A stretch of 64,000 bases of DNA from Congeria kusceri (Eukaryota; Mollusca; Bivalvia; Myida; Dreissenidae). Each line of letters opens with the position of its first letter. The stretch's first letter is position 1. Below the pieces are notes generated by a model that was given only the letters and a program-made list of their open reading frames with translations, had not been told where the DNA came from and ran no database searches. Positions 35,034 to 47,449 of this stretch are shown piece by piece. The stretch is from contig JAPFQT010000153.1 of NCBI GenBank assembly GCA_027627225.1, forward strand, positions 302,501 to 366,500. The letters are read 5' to 3'. The position numbers and the translations under genes were made by a program.

Positions 35034-36369
35034 AATGACATACATTCCTAAGGAGCTTTGTGAATATGGACCTAGATCTGACGATGCAAGCCAACCATGC
35101 TGCTTTATTGTTGTTTCGATTTCCTTTGGTAAATGGTATATTACCGGGAAATAAGTGTTTGTGTTCACTAAAACTCAATGTATTACTTAAAAAATAATTT
35201 TCGATTTACCCTTGTTTATCGGCCAATAAACAACGATTTGGAGTTCTGATGCGTAGGAATTCAACCACGATGGCGTTAGCACGAGTGGTTTAATAGACAC
35301 GCATCAAAACGTCAAAGAGTTGTTAATTGTCCGTTAAACAAAGATAATGCGAAAATTAGTTCGATTCTAACATGGTTGGACAAATATTGTTGCAACGGTA
35401 ACGAGAAGAACATTTTACTATGCTTCGCTCAGAATAGAGACTACTTTTTGCGTTGTTGATTGGATAGTTTAACGAGAATCTTGTTCTTTGTCTATAGAAA
35501 AATTTGCGAGCATCATGTTAGAATATGTGTTTAATATCAGTTACATCATGACTGAAAACCACCTTTCTACGTTACTTGTATGGCAGTAATGGCCAAAACA
35601 GATCCATAGTTGCACTCGCATAAATCTAAACAAAATAAAATAATAACTCCAGACCTGCAAAGGCGAGGACCACGGATATTGTCACCGTCATTCTTGAGAG
35701 ATATCAACACTGCTATGCGACAAACTTGACACTGAAGGTTAGCCTTTAAATGTTAACTACGATGTCGGTGACCTCTGTTGGAGTGGTGGTGTGTCCAGTG
35801 TTTGGTCAAACGGTCGGTCTAGATGCCATTTGAGTGTTGACAAGAATAGTTAGTGGAGTGGTAGGAAACTGGACATGTAATACTTAACTACTACATGTAG
35901 TAGCTCGACCCTACATTTTGGGGCGATTTTATACATCACAATGTTGGTGTTAATGTTGATTCTGCCTTTTTCGATCAATGCTTATCAATGCAAAACCTTT
36001 AATGTTGCACACTGACTATGACATTCATAAATCAAGTTATTATACCTTGATTTTGTCTACAATGATAATTACATCGAGAAAGAGATATTTTGACAATCAA
36101 AAACATGTTCAACCTTTTTGACACGTGACCAAGCAGTGACTGTTAGGTCATGTGACCGCGCTGACATTTTGAATGTCATATCAGGGCAAGTAACTGCTTC
36201 AATGTTTTTAAACCAAATTATGGATTGTTGGCCTCCCTTGTCGTGACGTCACTATTCAATGCGTAAAGTGATCTCCTATAAGGTAATAAAGAACATACCC
36301 TATTATATTATAGGCAATACCTACGCATCTTTATTAAATTATTATAAACTATTATACCCTATTTTAGTT
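35034..36369. other. Intergenic, one palindrome
   Basis: CTACTACATGTAGTAG near 35890 is a perfect 16-bp palindrome. No gene is recognised. A potential start-like MTVTIL frame near 35690 has no support. Confidence 0.4.
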
Positions 36370-36718
36370 TTCTTTGTTTTTCGGCATTTAATAACTGTGA
36401 TATTAAAACGGTAACTGGTGGGCGGAGCCTAATATGCAAGCTTATCGCGCAATTAGTATCTTGCGGTATATTGAACTTTAGTTGTAATTTATACGCACGC
36501 TACTTATTGCACGTTAAGCTTGCACATTTGGATCACATCACGTGACCTTGCGAAAGCGCTAAATTTGGTAGAAAGTTGCGATGTGATTGGTGACTATGGT
36601 ATAAAACACTTGTAGCACCCTTTACCCTCAATATGTTAATTGTTTAATCTCGCCCTGCGGGCTCGTTAAATAACTAACATATATCGGTCAAAGTATGCTA
36701 TAACTATTACTTGTATAA
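36370..36718 (+). repeat. Dispersed repeat, long copy
   Basis: Longer relative of 26002-26212. It also contains CACATCACGTGACC, GCGATGTGATTGG and CTCGCCCTGCGGGCTCG. Confidence 0.6.
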
Positions 36719-38744
36719 TAATATACTAAATAATGAAATGTTCTGTAACAAAATTGCTTGAAAATATGAAAATCCAACGTGGGTATGGCATCCCAAGTCG
36801 GTATGACATTCCAAGTGGGTATGGCATTCACGACGTTAGATTCATCTAACAATCAGCTCAATTGTGTTTGCAAGAATACGCGTAAAACTATGGTTATACA
36901 ATGTAGACACAATTCTGAACTCAAAATGTAATAAAAGCCCTTATCACATTGTAATTATATCATTCTATCATATCCTATTACAATTAAAAATACGCATAGA
37001 AATGAATCCTCTAACTTGGGATGTGCAAAACATATGTGTCAGCCCATGAGATTTTTGGCCCAAATGCGGTATCTGGGCGAAAATGAGTTATTGGCAGCTT
37101 TGAACACATTGATATGTGTAGAAAATGGAATCATGCGTTTTGAGCAAGAGTGAGCAGTTCAAGTAACATCACCATAACGACATATTTTCACATTTCACGC
37201 AGATTTTAATGATTGTCATTCATACAATACAGAGGCTAGCATGATGAGGACAGGTAATTTATATTATATATATTTACTGGACTGCCTTTCCCAAATAACA
37301 AACTTTGAACGTGCAAGTGTTTCAGACAAAAATAATAATAATTAATAGATTGTTGCTATGGCAACCAAACAAGAAATCATAGCAAAAATTACATTTTTTA
37401 TACAAATCACCCAATAAATAATACTTTTCGTTGACAGTTTTTAAGATTTGAACAATTATTTTAAATTTCTTAATCATAATCCTGAATTTCTCAAAAATTC
37501 ACGAGCCTCAACTTTGACGTCAGTTTTCTCGAAAAGTGGCAGGCCGATATTGGGACAAAATATCTCATGGGCTGCCACATATATAAAAAATAATCCAGGT
37601 CACTACTTATATTCAGGAGCAGGTCCAGGATGTTGGGTTGGGGGGGGGGGGCGTAAACTTTTGATCGTGCAGTTATAGTCCCTTTATGTTGTCTGCGGGT
37701 GTGCAGTAATCAGCTACAGATCAGTATCAAAGATATAAAATAAATCGTTGCAAATCATCATCATCATCATCATCATCCTTTTATGTGATGTCCTGCACCA
37801 ACGGTGTATTGCATCTGACATCTTTATATAATACATGAATGTACAAAATAAAACAATATCATCCACAAATAAAGGTATATATACCCATATGTATGTTTAT
37901 CAAAGTCAGCGAGCGAAGCGAGACCCGCTAGTGATATTGTTATGTTCTCTCTGTTTATTTGTATTCATTGATTAAACTGAAATTTAGAAAATACTGATGG
38001 GTTAATCATTAACTTTGGGATTTTTTAAAGCTAATAATAAATTAAAACAAAGCAAGCTTTTTTTAAGAAAATTTTTATAATTAGCGATAATTACGTCAGT
38101 ACTGAATATACACAACAAATTAATTCTTTTAACGTTCAAGTTATATCTAAAACCGTATTCAATTTTAGTCTCGTTTCCATTGAAAGAGTTCATTTTGAAA
38201 TGTTCGTGACATACGGTGTTTGATTATTTTTAAGTTATACACGAAGAGCTTTTGTAACACATTTCATCGTATTCCATAACCAGCACCGGAGACTCGGTTC
38301 GCTTTCTGTCCCAGAGGAATATAAGGCACGTTCGTGATAAAGATAAGGCCCACCTGCCAGAAGACATATTAAGATATTTACATAACATAACGCACAGTCA
38401 CGTATTAGAACTTCGTGAATACTAACGCGTATGTTTACTCACATGTATATACACATGCCGTTCATAGTGTACAGTTGTACGCAACGAGTCACTATTTCAG
38501 AGCCGGAGACGTGATATACATGAAAAAAAAATGTGATCTTGTCGAAATTGTTAAAATGAAACAAACATCTCACGACTCATGGCATCTAACTGCAACTTCC
38601 CAAAATAATTGGCTCAAGTCATTATCAATCGTAGAACACTGTCATAGCTCTGAAAACACCTAGTTTGCTTTCAAAAGTTTGCTCGCCTGTGCAGGACTTT
38701 CCACTTTTTAAACATCTGTATTTGCGAACATTTCATTACGTATG
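36719..38744. other. Intergenic with simple repeats
   Basis: Contains three GTGGGTATGGCAT-type units near 36778-36833, a run of about 12 G near 37640, and an ATC microsatellite at about 37757-37777. No exon recognised. Confidence 0.45.
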
Positions 38745-39060
38745 CCCCCATAGAAGACGGCCGAGTATACTGGTTTGCTAATGTCGGTCGGTCCGTCTGT
38801 CAGTAGAGTCTGAGTAGACGGTCGGTCCGTCTGTCAGTCGAGTCTGAGTAGACGGTCGGTCCGTCTGTCAGTAGACTATGTTAATTCCCGCTAAGTCCAA
38901 CATTTTTATCCGATCTTCCATATACTTCATGAAAATGTATTTGGGCAAAATATGACGGCCAGGTTTGATCATTAACCAAATCGCCTAAGGAATTGCGGAG
39001 GTTTGGTCCTTGAATGATCTTAAATTGGCCGTATTAACCGCTTTTGCTAAGTCCAAATTC
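38745..39060. repeat. Decayed mollusc-type repeat with 34-bp tandem units
   Basis: Starts TATGCCCCCATAGAAGACGG, like 5886-6300. GTCCGTCTGTCAGT recurs at 38791, 38825 and 38859, a 34-bp period (38785-38878). Confidence 0.6.
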
Positions 39061-40342
39061 GATAATGAACCAAATCGCGTTATGACTATTTATTTAGGCC
39101 CTTTCGCCCTCTGTGTTCAGCAGTTTGCGATCTACACCAATCTAGATAAGTGCTTTCCGCAAGTTACGTGTAAACAATTCAAACATTGCATTTCGTTGTC
39201 AGAAACTCAAATTGTAAAATTCCAAACGTACTGCTGTCAGATTTAAAACTAGAGTTATCAGAGGACAGCGTGCTTGTATATTCGGCGTATTTTAGTTGAT
39301 GAATTTTTAAGAGTGGACTACATTACGTAGTTTCGTAGTATGATCATTTTTGAACCAAAACCTTCAACTGCAAATCGCAGTGAAAAAGGGACATAAGTTT
39401 GTCACAACACAAACTCGTGAGTTATGGGGGTTGTCGCACCTGATGCTCGTGTTGATGACAAAAGTGTCGACTAGATGAGCTAAAACAACAACATAATACA
39501 TTGCATTTATTATTGCTTGTGTTGAAAAATAGAAAAATCAGTACTGATACTGAAAACCTTCAACGATGTTAAATTTTTCAACAGTCGAAATAAGCTACCA
39601 CATTCTTGTCTCGTGTCCAAATATTTATTTTAAACGTACATTGCCAATAATTTTTTATCTTTACAAATGAAACAAAATATAAATTGCCGTAACAATATTC
39701 TTGGTAAATACAGCAGTTAATGTAAAATAAACTCCAATAATCTGTGCAATCCTAACAAAATAACAAATATAACTTAAAAATGATAATGCTTTATAATTTA
39801 ACATGAAAGTAGTGTATTTATTCAAATGACAGTATATACACAATTTAATCGTTTATTTCAGTCATATCTGCGATTACTTATGCAATGTATAATACAGCTA
39901 CAAATCAGGACCATATTTTAGGCAAAGCAATTCTTTATATCTACTGCTATAATTTAACTTCATTTAAGCTCATGCAATGGTTGACATTTTTTGGTTTATT
40001 TCATAGCTCATAAATTATTTAAGTATTGTGCAAAAACACAAACAAATGAACAACGAATGCATTAAAACATTGAACAAGTACATTATGAGCACTAAATTTC
40101 AAAATATCAAATGAAAAACAATCTTATGCTACAAAATATGTGCAAATAATTGTCGATACTTTGTGACATGTCAAATAACGCAAATAATGCGACTGCCAAA
40201 TTTCTCACACTGTTGCAAAATGACAGATAAGAAATCCTGTCTTTAAGGACACAGCACAAGCAGAATATGCTATTCTTAGCACGTGCTTGTACAGTGCTGT
40301 TGAAACCGTTACAATCGTCTAAGAAACTGCTCTTTAAAGGTA
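39061..40342. other. Intergenic, nothing recognised
   Basis: AT-rich, low-complexity DNA. Short frames on both strands have no known motif. Confidence 0.45.
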
Positions 40343-40778
40343 CCTGTTCACAGATTGGCAAATCGATGATATTCATTTTCTTTGGTCATAGATCTCATTA
40401 TATATATACAAGCGAAATAACAATCCTGAGCAAGAAATATATTGGAATTATTGTGTAGTGTATGAAAAATCATCATTTGAAATAGATACATTTATAAGGC
40501 GTTTGTAACACTTTTCCTCGGTATTTTGGAAAACATCTGTATCACTTACATAGCGTTAAAAAGTCACTACTGTCTTCGTATGTCTGGATTGCTGAGTGGT
40601 TAAGGCGCCAGTCTGATTTGATCCCGACGGTTGCAGTTTCGAATCCCGGCGAAGGCAAATATTTTATTTACTTCGTTTTTCGTAATATAATTTTTGTTCT
40701 TATCAGTCCAGATACTTTACTTTTTGCAGTTTAGATAGTAAAGTGCATTTTCCAACAATACGAAAATCTGTGAACAAG
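40343..40778 (+). mobile_element. TIR element with tRNA-like module, copy 2
   Basis: The ends extend outward to TTTAAAGGTACCTGTTCACA on the left and TGTGAACAAGTCCCTTAAAA on the right. Interior blocks match copy 1: CATTTGAAATAGATACATTT, GCGTTTGTAACACT, CACTTACAT. The tRNA-like module is at 40582-40656. Confidence 0.75.
40582..40656 (+). other. tRNA-like module (Leu/Ser type)
   Basis: A box TTGCTGAGTGGTTAAGGC, long variable region, and a good B box (GTTTCGAATCCC). No T-run of four or more follows within 8 bp. Part of a repeat. Confidence 0.6.
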
Positions 40779-40851
40779 TCCCTTAAAATTCAAACTAAAT
40801 AGCACCAAGTTATAAGTGATTGCTCCTCATGTGATAGGATACATATATCCT

Positions 40852-41189
40852 GGGGTGTGGAAATCCTATGCCCGACTTGTCCGGCGTGGGTAATTTTACT
40901 GGCGGACAAATGAATTTTTCCTGTCTACTTGTCAATAGAAAAGTACATTTTCAGGGTGCAAAAATGATGTTTAAGTTGTTAGTTAAATATCATATTATTA
41001 TATCCGTATACATTTGAATGACAAAATTGTGTTTTATATATAATTTAATGAAAACATATATCAGGAAGGCCTGGAATAAACACTATATTTTTATTTGGAC
41101 AAGTGACTGCTGTTTGCAGACAAGTAGATTTTTGCAATGAACTTGTCCATGGACAAGTAAATCATTTTTATATTTCCACACCCGTGTCT
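40852..41189. mobile_element. MITE with GGGTGTGGAAAT ends
   Basis: Inverted ends GGGTGTGGAAAT and ATTTCCACACCC, about 335 bp. Inside are repeated CTTGTC/GACAAG inverted phrases (GGACAAGTGAC, CTTGTCCATGGACAAG). Non-coding. Confidence 0.65.
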
Positions 41190-41365
41190 ATATCCAAATG
41201 TATACATAGACACGGACCTAGGTTCACACGGTCATTTGACAATTTAAGAAATTAGCAAATGGCCACAAAATTTAACATTTGGCTAAAGAAAATACTCATT
41301 AACTACAATGTTTTCTTCATATACATGTAACCCTATTAAATACCCACAAATCAAGAACAGCTGAA

Positions 41366-42135
41366 CTTTGTTATCTCGAAACTGCGGGGAGTACGCAAAT
41401 GACTTCGAGATATCCGAAGTTTTACATATCCGAATATAGACCTTTTAGAAAACTAGTCTAAAAAATTCATTATAATATGACTTAGAAATAAACATTATTT
41501 GATTGGCTCAGCGACACACCCTCGAAAGAAAACCATTCGTGATGTTGCACAGTTTTTACTTCCATCGTGCAAATATCAGATGATATTGCACACTAGATAA
41601 AAATAGTTTATTTGGAATCCCAACAAACTTGCGAGTTTTGCCGAGACTGGTTTCATTTAATTGTCTTGTCCCGAAGACGTAATTACGGGTCGGTAATACT
41701 CGTGAACCGATACGGTGATCTCCCTTTACAATTAGACCAAGGGAAGTAATCAAATTATATATTTTTTGTTTTGATATTATGATTTAAACAAATAAATGTG
41801 TGTTGTTCTTTTTTCTTAAATACCATCAGCTGCCATTTATTTTATAAGTCATATAATAAAACAAGTATGGACTTTTGGCTGTGCAATATCATGTGATGGT
41901 GCACAGCAAAATTCATATTGATATTGCACAGCTGAAAAGTCCATATTTGTATAATATAACATTGTGATACTGTATTCATATACTGTACTGTTAACCAGTG
42001 GTCAATTTTTCAATTAAAGTGAGCACATACTTGTTTACATATTAGAAAAGAGGTGTTGAGATGTAAGGAATGTATGACAAACTTGGTTGTGGCGCGATAC
42101 ATATTGTCACAGGTGTCAGCACTTCGAGATAACCA
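41366..42135. mobile_element. Possible pogo/Tc1-like element with GTTATCTCGAA ends
   Basis: TTGTTATCTCGAAACTG at 41368 faces CTTCGAGATAACC at 42123. Between them is an inner inverted pair (GTGCAAATATCAGATGATATT near 41566, GCAATATCATGTGATGGTGC near 41883). The ends match over only 11 bases, so this is tentative. Confidence 0.35.
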
Positions 42136-42349
42136 CACAGAAAAAAGTGTGAAAATACTTGTTCGGCCAGAAAACCACTTTGACATAACAATAATTTGAG
42201 TTAAACCTTGAGTTAAACCTTTACAGTTACAAGATGGAAGACAGTCGGAAATTATTGTCCACTTCAACATGTCTGTAACTTTGACTTGAGCGAGCTCCAG
42301 AAAACAAAGTTCAGATGTAGTAGGATTTCAACCAGGAAAGGTATATATG

Positions 42350-42479
42350 AGGCGCGTCTTGGGAAAACCGGTCTTAATGCATGTGCGTAAAGTGTCGTCC
42401 CGGATTAGCCTGTGTGGAGCTAATCCGGGACGACACTTTACGCACATGCATTAAGACCGGTTTTCCCATGCCGTGCCTC
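42350..42479. mobile_element. Hairpin TIR element, copy d (single-hairpin form)
   Basis: Outer ends and one hairpin only, 130 bp. The hairpin loop is shortened (CCTGTGTGGAGCTAATCC). It is nearly a complete palindrome. Confidence 0.85.
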
Positions 42480-42522
42480 TTCCTTATATAACATGACACG
42501 CGACATGCTTGTTCCATCATCC

Positions 42523-42646
42523 GAAGTCCAGGTCCTGTGATGCTTCAGCCGGTATCGTAGAGTTCTCATTCTTTCCTCGTAAATACTTGTTCAGCCTGCG
42601 ACGACGTCTGTGACTCGGCATAGCAGGGCCATCCTCAGCCCTCTCT
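42523..42646 (-). CDS. Possible last exon of an unknown gene
   Basis: On the minus strand a frame of about 40 codons reads EDGPAMPSHRRRRRLNKYL, then RGKNENSTIP and ends QDLDFG before TGA at 42523-42525. An in-frame TAA just upstream is followed by AG, which would serve as the splice acceptor, although its pyrimidine tract is weak. Composition is unlike the AT-rich flanks. Basic run, then acidic tail. I do not recognise the protein. Confidence 0.35.
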
Positions 42647-43112
42647 TAACACATATGGAGATTTTCACATTTCAGTAAAAAGGGTATTGGTACCCTCTTG
42701 ATTTAAATGGTAAGGATATTTACCCCTTCCTATGAGTAGAATTGGTTCTGGTAATTTATACCAAAGTTTATTACAATCAGGTAAGGTGTTACTGAGAGCA
42801 AACAAGTTGGCACTGGCAAACAAATTTCTTGCCAATTTAAGGGCAGTAACTCTTCCAAAAATCCCAGGATCTTAAAATTCTGATGAAATACACAACTAAG
42901 TTAAGTACTGATTAGTCATACCAAGTTTCATTAAAATTCGACAATGTGTCATGGAGAACAAGCTTAGACTTTCTCATGTACGTGTACAGCACGTCTCCAG
43001 CTAAACAAACGTTCAGCTGAGTTTGAACTAGCGAGTCATAGACGAGTAGACACGTACACCTGTGCATTGCGTAAAATATCAAAGTGTAATTACATTGGCA
43101 TAATTGAACCCT
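42647..43112. other. Intergenic, nothing recognised
   Basis: Between the possible exon and the 74-bp satellite. If the exon is real, this would be intron. Confidence 0.4.
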
Positions 43113-43757
43113 CACTCAGAGTGATGCAGTGTGATTTTGAGTCACACATCAGTTACCATTCAATTACATCGTCACTATTGTACCTGCACTCAGAGTGATG
43201 CAGTGTGATTTTGAGGCACACATCAGTTACCATTCAATTACATCGTCACTATTGTACCTGCGCTCAGAGTGATGCAGTGTGATTTTGAGGCACACATCAG
43301 TAACCATTCAATTACATCGTCACTATTGTACCTGCACTCAGAGTGATGCAGTGTGATTTTGAGGCACACATCAGTAACCACTCAATTACATCGTCACTAT
43401 TGTACCTGCACTCAGAGTGAAGCAGTGTGATTTCGAGGCACACATCAGTCACCACTCAATTACATCGTCACTATTGTACCTGCACTCAGAGTGATGCAGT
43501 GTGATTTTGAGGCACACATCAGTAACCACTCAATTACATCGTCACTATTGTACCTGCACTCAGAGTGATGCAGTGTGATTTTGAGGCACACATCAGTCAC
43601 CAATCAATTACATCGTCACTATTGTACCTGCGCTCAGAGTGATGCAGTATGATTTTGAGGCACACATCAGTTACCACTCAATTACATCGTCACTATTGTA
43701 CCTGCACTCAGAGTGATGCGGTGTGATTTTAAGACACACATCAGTTACCACTCCACT
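43113..43757. repeat. 74-bp satellite, nine units
   Basis: CACTCAGAGTGATGCAG recurs every 74 bp from 43113 to 43705 (CGCTCAGAG in two units). Units differ at a few sites each. About 50 bp after the array comes the left half of a hairpin element. Confidence 0.95.
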
Positions 43758-43809
43758 CACCTCGAGTACTCAGTAGACATGCTGAGTGATTACTTACATC
43801 AAATATACG

Positions 43810-43875
43810 AGGCGTGTCGTGGGAAAACCGGGCTTAATGCATGTGGGTAAAGTGTTGTCCCGGATTAGCCTGTGC
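43810..43875 (+). mobile_element. Hairpin TIR element, copy e (left half only)
   Basis: The outer end and the first hairpin arm are present; homology stops at GCCTGTGCA, the tip of the hairpin. Confidence 0.8.
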
Positions 43876-44869
43876 ATTAACCTGTTCCGGGCTTGGCAGT
43901 GTTCATATGTAATACATCTCCAATTTAACTCACTTTTTTAACTAAATTGTTGCATGATTGAATATACATGTCATTTTAGCTGGCAAATCTATTCAAGTGA
44001 CTTTGAAAAACCTTAGAGACCCATCATGAAAATTATTGAGTAAATTATTAATTAATGTTTTAAAATACAGATTTATTATATTAGCATTCTGATAGAACAA
44101 TTTGTAATCAGTTTTGAGATGTTCTCTCCTTTCTCCACAGAAAACAAGAACAAATCACTAAAGCGTCTTGCTGGATATTCCACATTACGACCTCTTTTCT
44201 CTAAATTGTGCCATTGTTTACATCTAAGTATTGATGTTTTACTTTCATTTTTTAATTAATTAAATCACTTAACATTTGCTTTCTTGAAGTTTTCTTGTTA
44301 TAAAAATGGCAAAGCCTCATGTTGAAAACTATTTTATTTACTAGTATATTTAGTACACATTATACTATTATAATGGGTCTTTGTCAGGCAAAAACACCCT
44401 ACTAATTTACAAGTTCAGCTTCACGTTATAAGTGGCACATACATCTTTAAATTATGGTCTTCAATCAAAGATACGAGAAAATTACAACCCACATATTAAT
44501 TAAGAAAACAATACAACTCAAATTGTTTTGTATCTGCATGCAATCAAACGAAAAATTACTGACATTGAGATGTTATAATCGGATTAATAACGTCAAAATA
44601 TGCACATAATTGCCAGGATTTATAAACTTTTCTGTTTAGATACCATTACATTTGTACTATTGCACAATATTATTATACTATTTTCATCAGTAGACCTTGG
44701 CCCATATAATCTCATACTGGGATCACACAAAGGCCTAATATAAGGTATAAAATGTTAAGTCTTGATATATATTGATATATATTGAACTACTGAAGATGAT
44801 TTTTTGTTGCTTTTTTTATTAACAGTTGGTCTGACTTTGGCACAGCGACCTCAGTTGCAATTAGAAATG
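43876..44869. other. Intergenic, nothing recognised
   Basis: AT-rich DNA, about 1 kb, between two half copies of the hairpin element. It may be one old insertion or unique DNA. Confidence 0.45.
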
Positions 44870-44940
44870 AGGCGCGTCGTGGGAAAACCGGACTTAATGC
44901 ATGTGCGTAAAGTGTCGTCCCGGATCAGCCTGTGCAGTCC
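44870..44940 (+). mobile_element. Hairpin TIR element, copy f (left half only)
   Basis: The outer end and first arm (with CGGATCAGCC) run to GTGCAGTCC, the hairpin loop, where the 62-bp satellite starts at once. Confidence 0.8.
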
Positions 44941-45330
44941 ATATCCATCCAGGCCCCATGAATACAAACAATCTTACACTTAGGCCGCTATTCCGTATGT
45001 CCATATCTATCCAGGCCCCATGAATACACACAATCTTACATTTAGGCCTCTATTCCATATGTCCATATCTATCCAGGCCCCATGAATACACACAATCTTA
45101 CACTTAGGCCTCTATTCCATATGTCCGTATCCGCCAAGGCCCCATGAATATGAACAATCTTACACTTAGGCCGCTGTTCCATATGTCCATATCCATCCAG
45201 GCCCCATGAATTCAAACAATCTTACACTTAGGCCGCTATTCCATATGTACATATCCATCCAGGCCCCATGAATACAAACGATCTTACACTTAGGCCGCTA
45301 TTCCGTATGTCCGTATTCACCTCCGTATCC
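44937..45330. repeat. 62-bp satellite, six units
   Basis: AGGCCCCATGAATAC recurs at 44951, 45013, 45075, 45137, 45199 and 45261. The unit also has CAATCTTACACTTAGGCC and TCCGTATCC-like phrases. A stray relative (AGGCCCCATGCCTACAAAC) occurs near 46007. Confidence 0.95.
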
Positions 45331-46700
45331 GCATAAATATTATACGGACACGCTTTTCCATGAATCTGCAAATAATCGTTGAATATTTTAGTGTTCTTCT
45401 TATTTTCAAATAGTTACAATGTCTGAGTAAGAAGCTTTTACAAAATTTTAATTACGTGGGCTGCAAATATTTATGCCAGTATATGAAAACATTCTCATAT
45501 GGTGGATTTTAAACAATATAAAGCATCCAACAATTATATCTACAGCGTCAGCCATGACTCATTTAAAGGTTACCCGTTACTACCGAGTTATTGTACTCGG
45601 TGAGTCTAAGGTTGTGTTATCCAGGTGTATTTAGACTATTTTCTCTATTTTCCCAATGTTTTACGTGTAACAGCCCTTTGTTGCACATGCTAAGTTAGAT
45701 ACCATGTCATCCACATCCGCATAAAATCGCATACCGATCGATTGTTTGTGGACGGCTTTTGCTGATACGGACTGCGGACATATGGAATTGGTCCAACTGT
45801 TTTCAACTTGTTTGATTTTTTGCGGATGCGAATTTGAGCAATGCGGACACGTACATATGGAAAAGCGCCCATAATCTTGGTCTTACAAGTGTGTTCATTG
45901 TTCAAAATTTTAAGTTGAGACTAATTTTGAGATTAAGACCTTTCCTAGTCAGGGGGCCAGATTTTGTTCGGTTACCCCCTGCTGCCCCTTTGAGCTGGTC
46001 AACACCAGGCCCCATGCCTACAAACATTCTTAAGCGCATTCTTAGTCTTCATTTTTAAACATTCAACCTTTGGAAAACAAAGCTTAAATGTAACAAACAT
46101 TCTAATTGGTGAATATTTCAAGTAAAGTTTAAGATCTAGAATTTTTTTCGTAGTTGTTGAGCCAAAACATTAAATGCCATTTGGCATTTTAGGAACATCA
46201 ACAAGCGAGCATTTAAATGATAAAACCCACCAAATTATTAGAAAATGTACTCAGTGTTTTTTTTACCTTTGGGGGAAAGGTGGTGGGGCCCTTCAGATGG
46301 GGAATTTTACAGCAAAAGGGGATTTTTTTTAGAACAGCATTTTTAGTAAATTAACATGTTTATATTCGACTTTTTTTTATAAACCATTAATAAATCAATT
46401 GTTTTACTACCAATGATAACTGCTTTAACTTGGTTTAATCAAAAACTGCTGGGATGATTTACGAACATGCCTCTATCGTGGTCAATTTTTGTCCGATTTT
46501 GGTCTTTTTTTATTCAAAATAAAGCTTACATTCTGACGGGAATTTTAAGGTAACTATAGGGTAAAATGTATACCTTTTAAGCAAGGGAATGGGCCGAATT
46601 TCGGCGCCAAATTGGCCATAAAAAAGCACTGTAGCTTGGTTCAGCTTTTCCCCCTGCTTCATTTAAGTAGCCCTTTCCTGATTATAGATTTTCACAAAAT
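45331..46700. other. Intergenic, nothing firm
   Basis: Contains several CCGTATCCGCATAAA and ACGGACAYGT-type phrases near 45320-45350 and 45700-45860 that may be inverted repeats of an old element. No exon recognised. Confidence 0.4.
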
Positions 46701-46704
46701 ATGG

Positions 46705-46779
46705 CGAGGGTTGAGCGTGAAACTATTGTATCTGCTTAACATTTCTATATCAGATACCATAGTTCACGCTCAACCCTCG
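46705..46779. ncRNA. 75-nt hairpin, miRNA-precursor-like
   Basis: CGAGGGTTGAGCGTGA on the left pairs with TCACGCTCAACCCTCG on the right. The stem is about 29 bp with one bulge and one mismatch, and the loop is 16 nt. Size and shape fit a miRNA precursor, but it could be a small transposon remnant. There is no evidence of expression. Confidence 0.35.
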
Positions 46780-46787
46780 ATGGGCCG

Positions 46788-47214
46788 ATGCGTCTTTATA
46801 ACCTCTGTTGTGATAATAATAAGTTATCAAATTTCACCTTAAACATCTTTAAAGCACTTTTATGATTATACATAATACAGGATCAACAACAAAATTGGCC
46901 CATGCGTCTTTATAACCTCTGGGCCCGAATTCACAAACCTTCTAAGGGAAAACTTTAGCTAATTCCTTAAATTCTTAAAATTCTTTAAGTCATTGTATGT
47001 TTCTTATATAGGTCTTTTAACATTAAAATGTTGTAAACTTGTAAATATTGCCTATATGTTTAGTATTGCAGCCTTCTTTGTACACAAATCATGGATTTCC
47101 CTTAGGAGCTTTGTGAATACCAGCCCTGTTGTGATAAAGATAAGTTATCAAATTTCACCTTAAACATCTTTAAATCACTTTTATGATTATACATAATACA
47201 GGATCAAATTTCGA
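46788..47214. repeat. 114-bp tandem duplication interrupted by a MITE
   Basis: ATGCGTCTTTATAACCTCT starts units at 46788 and 46902. The second unit is cut after CCTCT by 46921-47125 and resumes with GTTGTGATAAAG, continuing to 47214. Confidence 0.75.
46921..47125. mobile_element. MITE with GGGCCCGAATTCACAAA ends
   Basis: 205 bp. Ends GGGCCCGAATTCACAAA and GCTTTGTGAATACCAGCCC. CT on both sides may be a 2-bp target duplication. Related to 47891-48152. Confidence 0.7.
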
Positions 47215-47449
47215 CTATGGGTAACGTCTTTAATTCCTTGTTATGATTATAATTATACCATATCTAATTTAACATAATAGATCTATAGTTCCGTATTAGA
47301 ATTATAATTCATTAAAACAGTGCTGTTTCCTTACATTTAAGGCCTCAGTGGTCGACCACACCGACCACACCGAGAGAGAAGAACGAAACAAAGAAGCCAA
47401 AAGTTCTCCCCATGCTGTAGGCACCTGACCCACGCCAGTCTGTCACTAG

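Noticed and set aside
43113..43757. CRISPR-like array (regular 74-bp periodicity)
   Set aside because: Whole units are repeated with no variable spacers, and the DNA is eukaryotic; it is a satellite.
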